Below the pieces are notes generated by a model. That model worked only from the letters and a program-made list of their open reading frames with translations. It was not told where the DNA came from and did not search any database. A DNA stretch of 25,837 bases from Anaerolineae bacterium. Lineage in GTDB: Bacteria > Chloroflexota > Anaerolineae > Anaerolineales > Villigracilaceae. Location: positions 1-25,837 of the forward strand of contig JAFLCF010000042.1 of the NCBI GenBank assembly GCA_017303735.1, written 5' to 3'. Numbering within the stretch: the stretch's first letter is position 1; every line of letters begins with the position of its first letter. The position numbers were made by a program, and so were the translations under genes. Shown in pieces: positions 1 through 6,273 of the stretch.

Positions 1-1
1 G

Positions 2-1213
2 CGTGATATTGCCGAACGCAAAGCAGCAGAAGAAGCCTTGAAAAATATCAACAAAGAATTAGAGCGGGCACTCTTGGTGAAAGATGAGTTCCTGGCAAAT
101 ATGAGCCATGAATTGCGAACCCCGCTTAATAGCATCCTCGGGTTTTCTGAGATCCTGCTCAGCGGTCAATTTGGCTCCCTGAGTGAACGGCAGAACAAAT
201 ATATCAGCTCCATTGAACACAGCGGCAAACATCTGCTTGGGCTGATCAATGACCTGCTCGACCTTGCCAAGATCGAAGCAGGCAAGCTGGATGTCACTCT
301 CGAGAATGTGGTCATTTCAGAGTTATGCCAATCGAGCCTGATGTTTGTCAAGCAGATGGCGCTCAATAAGAACATTCAACTCTCTTTTGAGCAGGATATG
401 ACCTATCCCTACGTGATCGCCGATCAACGCCGTCTGAAACAAATTCTGGTGAACTTGTTGAGCAATGCCGTCAAATTCACCCCAAATCATGGCAAAGTAA
501 CTTTGCGTGTAAAAGCAGACCCAGCGAAGGATTGCGTCGACTTTGCAGTCGAAGATACCGGCATTGGCATTTCACGAGAAGATCTCTTGCGCTTGTTTAA
601 ACCCTTTACTCAGGTAGATAGTAGCCTGACACGCCAGCATGAAGGTACTGGGCTTGGGCTTGCCTTAGTGCAAAAGCTGGCAGAACTACATGGCGGTGGT
701 GTCACGGTTCAAAGTGAAGTAGGCAAGGGCAGCACATTTACAGTTTGTATCCTCGGTAGAAATATGATCGTCTCAGAAGAACAAAAGGAAAAACCGATAA
801 TTCCTGAATATGTTGTACCCGCCCGGCAGAGCGGAGCAACTCAGGGCAAGATCTTACTCGCTGAAGATACCGATTCGAACATTATTATTCTAGGTGATTA
901 CCTTGAACATAAGGGCTATGAAATGATCTATGCCAAGAACGGGCAGGAAGCTCTTGAAAAGGCAAAAGAGACCTCACCAGATCTCATCCTGATGGATATC
1001 CAAATGCCAATCATGGATGGGCTGGTCGCCACCCGCCGACTGCGAGCCGACTCGCGCTTCGCAACCGTGCCCATCATTGCTCTTACAGCCCTAGCCATGA
1101 CCGGCGACCGCGAACGCTGCCTCGAGGCTGGCGCAACCGAATACGTGAGTAAGCCTGCAAACTTAAAAAAACTAAGCGAGTTGATCTCAAATTTGATAAA
1201 GGCAAACTACTAA
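2..1213 (+). CDS. Hybrid sensor histidine kinase/response regulator (5' partial)
   Basis: The reading frame is open from the window edge, so the gene begins upstream. The first residues (RDIAERKAAEEAL) resemble the PAC tail that joins a PAS domain to a kinase. A HisKA domain follows, with the phospho-accepting His in MSHELRTPLN. The HATPase_c domain shows the N box (LLSNAVKFTP), the G1 box (VEDTGIGI) and the G2 box (EGTGLGLAL). A C-terminal receiver domain begins at ILLAEDTDSN, with the acceptor Asp in LMDIQMP and the conserved Lys in VSKP. The visible part has no membrane segment. The protein should autophosphorylate on His and pass the phosphate to its own receiver. The stimulus would be set by upstream sensor domains that are not visible here. 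The next gene starts about 100 bp downstream, so co-transcription is possible but not shown. Confidence 0.95.
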   Translation, partial: RDIAERKAAEEALKNINKELERALLVKDEFLANMSHELRTPLNSILGFSEILLSGQFGSLSERQNKYISSIEHSGKHLLGLINDLLDLAKIEAGKLDVTLENVVISELCQSSLMFVKQMALNKNIQLSFEQDMTYPYVIADQRRLKQILVNLLSNAVKFTPNHGKVTLRVKADPAKDCVDFAVEDTGIGISREDLLRLFKPFTQVDSSLTRQHEGTGLGLALVQKLAELHGGGVTVQSEVGKGSTFTVCILGRNMIVSEEQKEKPIIPEYVVPARQSGATQGKILLAEDTDSNIIILGDYLEHKGYEMIYAKNGQEALEKAKETSPDLILMDIQMPIMDGLVATRRLRADSRFATVPIIALTALAMTGDRERCLEAGATEYVSKPANLKKLSELISNLIKANY

Positions 1214-1311
1214 GTGTGCGAGCGAGAGCGCTTACCCTAACGGGCACATGCATAGGATGTGTTTTGCTTTCTGACTTGTAATGGGTGTATGATGAAAGAG
1301 CGGAGGAAACC

Positions 1312-1737
1312 ATGGAAAACTATCAGATCAAGCAAGTCGAGAAGATCGAAGATCCCATTTGGGAAGTTATCGGCGGTGGAATCAACTCTTTCAACGAAGA
1401 ACAAGCCGGAGCGGAGAATGCGAAGCGGGTTTGTTTCGTCGTCTACGATGCAGAAGAGAAGATCGCGGGCGGAGTTATCGCCCTAGTTTATTGGAACTGG
1501 CTCTACATCGACCTGATGTGGTTGCGACCTGACTTGCGCCGCAAAGGCTACGGGGCGCGTCTGCTGACACTTGCCGAAGAAGAAGCAAAGAAACAAGGTG
1601 CCCAACACGTCTATCTCGATACCTTCAGTTTTCAAGCGCCAGAGTTTTATAAAAAGCAAGGCTATCGAGTCTATGGCGAACTCAAAGACTTCCCGAATGG
1701 ACATCAACGCTATTTTATGACGAAGGACTTGGTCTAG
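1312..1737 (+). CDS. GNAT-family N-acetyltransferase
   Basis: This 141-residue protein is the usual size for a single-domain GNAT enzyme, which transfers an acetyl group from acetyl-CoA to an amine; the substrate cannot be read from the sequence. The acetyl-CoA-binding motif A is LRPDLRRKGYGARLL, following the beta-4 strand YIDLMWL. The C-terminal FYKKQGYRVYGEL is the typical motif B region. I chose ATG 1312 because GGAGG lies 6 nt upstream; an in-frame GTG at 1285 lacks such a site. A weak promoter (TTGCTT at 1264, 18-nt spacer, TATGAT at 1288) may drive it. No operon partner is evident. Confidence 0.88.
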   Translation: MENYQIKQVEKIEDPIWEVIGGGINSFNEEQAGAENAKRVCFVVYDAEEKIAGGVIALVYWNWLYIDLMWLRPDLRRKGYGARLLTLAEEEAKKQGAQHVYLDTFSFQAPEFYKKQGYRVYGELKDFPNGHQRYFMTKDLV

Positions 1738-1763
1738 TCTGTTGAAAGGGGAAAAATTATCTT

Positions 1764-1823
1764 GCCACAGAGGTCACAGAGGATTAAGAGATTTTTTCTC
1801 AGAGTCTCTGTGACCTCTGTGGC
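1764..1823. repeat. Perfect 18-bp inverted repeat (CCACAGAGGTCACAGAG family)
   Basis: The arms at 1764-1781 and 1806-1823 are exact reverse complements, separated by 24 nt with its own AGAG/CTC symmetry. It lies 26 bp after the GNAT stop codon and could fold into a strong hairpin that ends transcription from either side. The sequence type, direct short units built into a palindrome, matches other palindromes in this window. I see it as one of a set of dispersed palindromic repeats rather than a gene-specific terminator. Confidence 0.85.
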
Positions 1824-1880
1824 TTAAAAAGATTCTTGCTGCACTCCAAATTGAAATCCTAAATTTGACCATCCCTATCG

Positions 1881-1886
1881 TATAAT
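1881..1886 (+). promoter_or_regulatory. Candidate -10 box (TATAAT), possible leaderless start
   Basis: A perfect TATAAT lies 8 nt before ATG 1895. No Shine-Dalgarno sequence fits between them, so transcription would begin at or next to the start codon. The -35 region is poor: TTGACC lies only 10 nt upstream and TTGAAA lies 24 nt upstream. Confidence 0.45.
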
Positions 1887-1894
1887 TCCACATC

Positions 1895-2608
1895 ATGAAA
1901 GCACTCAATTGCCCCAACTGCGGTGGGACTCTCTCTGCTGCGTCCCTAAAAAATGACTTCGCCACTTGTGAATTTTGCGGCACGACCTTTCGTATGTCCA
2001 CGACCGCCACACCCGAACCAGACATGGGTGACCTGCTCCTCGGCGCGGACTTTGCAAACGAAACCTTGCCAGGCTGGGAAATTGTCCGCGATGGCGAGCT
2101 GACGTTTCACAAAGGCAATCCCCCCGAACTGCGCGGACTGTACAAGCCGCGCCTCAATTCCTATTACGTTCTGATCTCTTCCGGCTTTTTAGATGACTTT
2201 GACGCCAGCGTCAGCATCAAATTCACCGAAGGTGACGAGAAACTCATCACAGCCGGGCTGTATCCGCGCATGACCAATGAAGGTGGATATGCCGTTTATA
2301 TTTCCCCGCTTGGGTCGTATAACATCGGCTATTTTACGACTCAGCCAAACAGCAATGACTTGAAATGGAATACCCTCGTAGACTGGACCTCTCACGCCTC
2401 CCTCCGCAAAGGCAGGGACGTGACCAACCGCCTGCGCGTCATCATGGACGGCGAGAAAATGCGTGTGTACCTCAACGGCGTGCTGGCAACCTCCCTCAAA
2501 GACAATCGCTACAAGATGGGCAAATTGCACCTCGTCTGTGAACCCAACGGCGAGACGAATCTAGGCGTCGCCTACTCCGATTTGCAGGTGAGGGAGGTTG
2601 TGAGGTAG
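1895..2608 (+). CDS. Zinc-ribbon protein with LamG/concanavalin-like domain
   Basis: The 237-residue protein begins with a zinc ribbon made of two CxxC knuckles, CPNCGG (Cys6, Cys9) and CEFCGT (Cys25, Cys28). About 25 linker residues follow, then a beta-rich domain of roughly 180 residues. The pattern in that domain (DFDASVSIKF, GLYPRMTNEGGYAVYISP, NRLRVIMDGEKMRVYLNG) resembles LamG-like or DUF1080-type jelly rolls. There is no signal peptide or membrane segment, so it is probably cytosolic. The zinc ribbon suggests nucleic-acid or protein contact, and the jelly roll suggests glycan or protein binding, but the function is unknown. The start is fixed by ATG 1895 directly behind a TATAAT box. 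Confidence 0.8.
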   Translation: MKALNCPNCGGTLSAASLKNDFATCEFCGTTFRMSTTATPEPDMGDLLLGADFANETLPGWEIVRDGELTFHKGNPPELRGLYKPRLNSYYVLISSGFLDDFDASVSIKFTEGDEKLITAGLYPRMTNEGGYAVYISPLGSYNIGYFTTQPNSNDLKWNTLVDWTSHASLRKGRDVTNRLRVIMDGEKMRVYLNGVLATSLKDNRYKMGKLHLVCEPNGETNLGVAYSDLQVREVVR

Positions 2609-2649
2609 CTGAAGCCCTAGGCTTCAGTTTGTGAAGTATTGGGGGAAGG

Positions 2650-2655
2650 TATAAT
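2650..2655 (+). promoter_or_regulatory. Candidate -10 box (TATAAT) of the restriction-modification gene
   Basis: A perfect TATAAT lies 7 nt before ATG 2663. The -35 candidate is TTGTGA at 2629 with a short 15-nt spacer. GGGGGAAGG just before the box is too far from the ATG for a normal ribosome-binding site, so a leaderless or near-leaderless mRNA is likely. Confidence 0.45.
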
Positions 2656-2662
2656 TCAATTA

Positions 2663-5194
2663 ATGGACTTTACTGATTTAGTTTCTCTCAGCTATGAACG
2701 GGGAAAACGTATCCTTGAAAAGCGGAACGCGGATATTCTCAAGGAAAACGGGCAATTTTTCACGCCTCCATCTGTTGCTCGTCATATGGCAAAGCAGTTG
2801 GGTCAAATTCAGAATGGTGCGTCATTACTTGAGCCTGCAATTGGCTCTGGGATATTGGTTTGTGCAGTAATTGATCGGTTGATTGCTGAGAAACGTCCAC
2901 TTGAAATATCAATTACTGCTTATGAAATAGATAAAGAATTGTGTGATTTAAGTCGGGAAACTTTGAGGTTTGCGAGCAAGGAAGCCAACAAGGTTGGGGT
3001 AAAGATTAATTGGCAGGTGCTTCAGGAAGATTTTGTGCTTGCATGCCTTCCTGACGATCAACCCTCTTTATTTGATTCGGGCAAATCAAGTAAAAAGGCT
3101 TTTACTCATATAATTAGTAATCCGCCTTATTTCAAACTCAATGCAGAAGACAGACGTGTAAAAGCCGTTTATGGAAAATTAAACGGACATACAAATATCT
3201 ACACATTGTTTATGGCTCTTTCTGCAAAATTACTTTTGCCAGAGGGCAAAGCGACTTTTATTGTTCCGCGTAGTTTCTGCTCAGGTGTCTATTTTTCAGA
3301 ATTTCGCCGTGACTTGCTTAAGGATGTCACTCCATTCTCGCTTCATGTTTTTCAATCGCGCAATGATGTTTTCAAAAATGATGCAGTTCTTCAGGAAAAC
3401 GTAATTTTTTCTTTTGAGAAATTATCTCAACCGCAAGAGAATAGATATTGGGCTGGTTATATAAATATTTCATCGTCCAATGACGATAAAAATTTGGAAG
3501 AAGGAATTATTTCCCGCCAAGTTTCTTATAAACATTTTTTGAGCGACCACAATGGGCTTCTCCAATTTCGACTACCGACAGGAATGCTTGATGAGCAAAT
3601 CTTAGATACTGTTGATAAGTGGAAAGATACGCTCGAAAAACTTGATTTCCAAGTTTCAACAGGGCGAGTTGTACCTTTTCGAGCCAAGCAGTTACTGAAA
3701 GAACGAGTTAAGGAAGGAAACGGAACCGCCCCTTTGCTGTGGATGCAGAATGTTAAATCCTATCAGGTTAAATATCCACTTGAAGGCTTCGATAAGCCAC
3801 AAGCGATTTCAGTAAACGACCCTTCTTTACTTGTGCCAAATGCAAATTATGTTTTATTGCGACGTTTTAGCGCAAAGGAAGATCGTCGTCGCCTGATTTC
3901 CGCTCCATTTATTCATGAAGAGTTTGAGTTTGAACAAATCGGATTTGAGAACCATTTAAATGTGATATTTAAAAAAACGAGGGCTCTTTCTAATTCTGAA
4001 ACCATCGGTCTTTCTGCTGTGTTGAATAGCGCAATCATCGATCGTTATTTTCGGATCGTGAACGGCAATACTCAAGTCAATGCGGCGGAGCTAAGGATAT
4101 TGCCTATTCCCCCGTTGGAGGTAGTAAAGAACATTGGTGAGAAAATTCAAAAAGCTCAGGCAGATACACCAGAAAAAATAGAGAATATTATCTTCTCTAT
4201 ACTCTCAGCGTCAAAATTGCTTACAGAAGATTTTCCAATGATACAGGAGACAAGAATTACTATGGGAAAAATCGAACAGGCTCAAGAAATTTTGGAGGCA
4301 CTTGGGCTGCCCTCTGCTCAACAGAATGAAGTATCTGCTTTGACACTGTTATCTTTGGCGCAATTATCTGAAAGAACACAATGGCGAGAAGCAACAAACC
4401 CCATGCTTCGAGTTCATGATATTTTGGTCGAAATAAAACAGAGATATGGGCGCGAATATGCAGAAAACAGTCGCGAGACCATACGTCGTAAGGTGTTGCA
4501 TCAATTTGAACAGGCTGGCATCGTGCTTCGAAACGAAGATGATCCTTCTCGTCCGACTAATAGCGGATTAACGAACTATAAATTGTCCGAAGCTGCTCTG
4601 GCAGTGTTTCATTCTTACGGCAGTTCTAAATGGCAGCTGCAACTTAAGAAGTTCATTGACCAACAAGGAAAGTTGTTGGACGTTTATCAAAAAGCTAAAG
4701 AACAAACAAAAATCCCTTTGCAGGTTGCCGAGGGGATTGAATACAAACTCTCCCCCGGAAAGCATAACAAACTGGAGGTGGCAATTGTTGAAGAATTCGG
4801 TCCACGCTTTGCGCCGGGAGCAAAATTGATTTATTTGGGCGATACTGCCAAGAAAACACTTATTCTTGATGAACCTGCCTTTAAGAAAATTGGTATTTCT
4901 GTCTCTGAACACGGAAAATTCCCTGATGTGGTTTTATATGATGCGAAACGTAAATGGCTGTTTTTGATTGAGGCGGTAACAGCACATGGCCCAGTCTCTC
5001 CTAAACGACATTTTGAACTTGAAAAACTTTTCGCGAATAGTAAAGCTGGAAAAATCTATGTGACAGCTTTCTTAGATTTTGCAACCTACAAAAAGTATTC
5101 AAGCGACATTGCTTGGGAAACCGAAGTTTGGATTGCCGAAATGCCTTCCCATATGATTCATCTCAATGGGGATAAGTTTTTAGGTCCGCGTTAA
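2663..5194 (+). CDS. Fused N6-adenine DNA methyltransferase / BsuBI-PstI-family restriction endonuclease
   Basis: A single 843-residue chain carries both halves of a type II restriction-modification system. The N-terminal part, about 530 residues, has motif I (LLEPAIGSGIL) for S-adenosylmethionine binding and motif IV NPPY, which marks N6-adenine methylation. The C-terminal part begins at MGKIEQAQEILEALGLP. It has the BsuBI/PstI winged-helix region (RETIRRKVLHQFEQAGI) and then a PD-(D/E)xK-like core, PDVVLYD with LFLIEAVTAHGP. In the classical PstI and BsuBI systems, M and R are separate proteins of about 500 and 320 residues. The two parts here match those lengths joined end to end. The gene is visibly AT-richer than its neighbours, consistent with transfer. 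ATG 2663 was chosen over an in-frame TTG at 2639. The recognition sequence cannot be inferred; CTGCAG does occur in the window. Confidence 0.9.
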   Translation: MDFTDLVSLSYERGKRILEKRNADILKENGQFFTPPSVARHMAKQLGQIQNGASLLEPAIGSGILVCAVIDRLIAEKRPLEISITAYEIDKELCDLSRETLRFASKEANKVGVKINWQVLQEDFVLACLPDDQPSLFDSGKSSKKAFTHIISNPPYFKLNAEDRRVKAVYGKLNGHTNIYTLFMALSAKLLLPEGKATFIVPRSFCSGVYFSEFRRDLLKDVTPFSLHVFQSRNDVFKNDAVLQENVIFSFEKLSQPQENRYWAGYINISSSNDDKNLEEGIISRQVSYKHFLSDHNGLLQFRLPTGMLDEQILDTVDKWKDTLEKLDFQVSTGRVVPFRAKQLLKERVKEGNGTAPLLWMQNVKSYQVKYPLEGFDKPQAISVNDPSLLVPNANYVLLRRFSAKEDRRRLISAPFIHEEFEFEQIGFENHLNVIFKKTRALSNSETIGLSAVLNSAIIDRYFRIVNGNTQVNAAELRILPIPPLEVVKNIGEKIQKAQADTPEKIENIIFSILSASKLLTEDFPMIQETRITMGKIEQAQEILEALGLPSAQQNEVSALTLLSLAQLSERTQWREATNPMLRVHDILVEIKQRYGREYAENSRETIRRKVLHQFEQAGIVLRNEDDPSRPTNSGLTNYKLSEAALAVFHSYGSSKWQLQLKKFIDQQGKLLDVYQKAKEQTKIPLQVAEGIEYKLSPGKHNKLEVAIVEEFGPRFAPGAKLIYLGDTAKKTLILDEPAFKKIGISVSEHGKFPDVVLYDAKRKWLFLIEAVTAHGPVSPKRHFELEKLFANSKAGKIYVTAFLDFATYKKYSSDIAWETEVWIAEMPSHMIHLNGDKFLGPR
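4245..4264 (+). promoter_or_regulatory. Possible internal ribosome-binding site and ATG for free endonuclease
   Basis: AGGAG at 4245-4249 precedes an in-frame ATG at 4262 by 12 nt. The ATG falls exactly where BsuBI/PstI-type endonucleases normally begin (MGKIEQAQ). Starting here would give a separate protein of about 310 residues, close to the usual family length. The spacing is longer than ideal, so use of this start is uncertain. Confidence 0.4.
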
Positions 5195-5195
5195 G

Positions 5196-6215
5196 TTGAA
5201 ATTTTCCGTGACTTCCATCCTCATCTTCGCGCTCCTCACCATCCTCTCCGCCCTCGGCGTGTGGATCATCCGTCAATACGCCGAACGTCGCCACATCATG
5301 GACCATCCCAACGAACGCAGTTCCCATTCCGCGCCCACTCCGCGCGGTGGGGGCGTGGCTATTGTCATCGTCGTCCTTGCGGCAGGATGTGTCGCCGCCT
5401 TCCAATCCAACCTCACTCATAGCCTCATCTACCTCGTCTGTGGCGCGGTCATTGCCTACCTCGGCTGGCGAGACGACGTCCATTCGCTCAGCCCGCGAGT
5501 CCGCTTTGCCGTGCAAGGCTTGGTCGCGCTCGCCTCTGTGCTCGGCATGGGCTATTTTAAATCGGTCACCATTCCGCTCTTCGGGCAACTTCCGCTCGGT
5601 ATCGTCGGCTTCATCATCACCATCCTCTGGATCGTCGGTCTCACCAACGCCTACAACTTCATGGACGGTATCGACGGCATTGCAGGCGGGGTCGCGCTCT
5701 CTGCCGCGCTCGGTTGGATGTTCCTCGCCACACGCACAAGTCACAACTTTGTCTTTTGGGTCGCGCTCGCCATCGCTGGGGGCAGTTTGGGCTTCCTCTT
5801 TCACAACTGGTCGCCTGCCAAAATTTTCATGGGCGACGCAGGCAGCACCTTCCTCGGTTACACCTTTGCCGTCCTCCCGCTCCTCTCCGCCAGCGAAGGC
5901 GGCGACGCCCTCATGCTCGGCACCCTCCTGATGTGGACCTTCATCATGGACGCGGGCATCACCTTCATCCGCCGCGCCCTCAAACGCGAGAACGTCTTCG
6001 CCGCGCATCGCACCCACCTCTATCAACGTCTCGTCATCGGCGGCTACAAACACGCCCAAGTCAGCGCCCTCTACATCCTGCTCACCCTCCTCGCTGCCGC
6101 CCTCGCCTACGCCTGGTCCTGGGGACAACCCTATGCCCCGCCCTTAATTATTATTGGACTTCCATTACTCTGGTTTGCTCTTTCTCGTTATACAACTAAA
6201 ATAGGACGCGGATAA
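5196..6215 (+). CDS. MraY/WecA-family undecaprenyl-phosphate sugar-1-phosphate transferase
   Basis: This 339-residue polytopic membrane protein has about ten hydrophobic helices. It has the family signatures in order: DHPNERSSHSAPTPRGGG (cytoplasmic loop 1), RDDVHSLSPR, the catalytic NAYNFMDGIDGIAGG, FMGDAGSTFLGY, and the C-terminal AHRTHLYQRL loop typical of WecA/TagO rather than MraY. It should transfer a sugar-1-phosphate, usually N-acetylglucosamine, from a UDP-sugar to undecaprenyl phosphate. That step starts cell-wall polymer or exopolysaccharide synthesis. The start is TTG 5196, one base after the previous stop, and no strong ribosome-binding site is visible. The last residues (IGRG) and the stop codon lie inside a palindromic repeat. 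The next gene, a heparinase II/III homologue, is consistent with polysaccharide metabolism. Confidence 0.92.
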   Translation: MKFSVTSILIFALLTILSALGVWIIRQYAERRHIMDHPNERSSHSAPTPRGGGVAIVIVVLAAGCVAAFQSNLTHSLIYLVCGAVIAYLGWRDDVHSLSPRVRFAVQGLVALASVLGMGYFKSVTIPLFGQLPLGIVGFIITILWIVGLTNAYNFMDGIDGIAGGVALSAALGWMFLATRTSHNFVFWVALAIAGGSLGFLFHNWSPAKIFMGDAGSTFLGYTFAVLPLLSASEGGDALMLGTLLMWTFIMDAGITFIRRALKRENVFAAHRTHLYQRLVIGGYKHAQVSALYILLTLLAAALAYAWSWGQPYAPPLIIIGLPLLWFALSRYTTKIGRG

Positions 6216-6267
6216 ACGCAGATAGACGCTGATTTTTTATCCGCGTTTTCCGCGCTCGTCCGCGTCC
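6204..6267. repeat. Imperfect palindrome (GGACGCGGATAAACGC family)
   Basis: GGACGCGG at 6204-6211 pairs with CCGCGTCC at 6260-6267, and GCGGAT...ATCCGCG pairing continues inward. It consists of degenerate CGCGGAT/CGCAGAT units followed by their complement. It supplies the stop codon of the WecA-like gene and occupies the spot where the next gene should start. Confidence 0.8.
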
Positions 6268-6273
6268 CATCGG

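Noticed and set aside
1764..1823. CRISPR-like or attachment site
   Set aside because: There is only one pair of inverted arms, with no regular direct repeats and spacers and no integrase nearby.
5163..6128. Long minus-strand reading frame of 321 residues opposite the WecA-like gene
   Set aside because: Its product is acidic low-complexity sequence and it is the antisense of a clear membrane protein gene with all family motifs.
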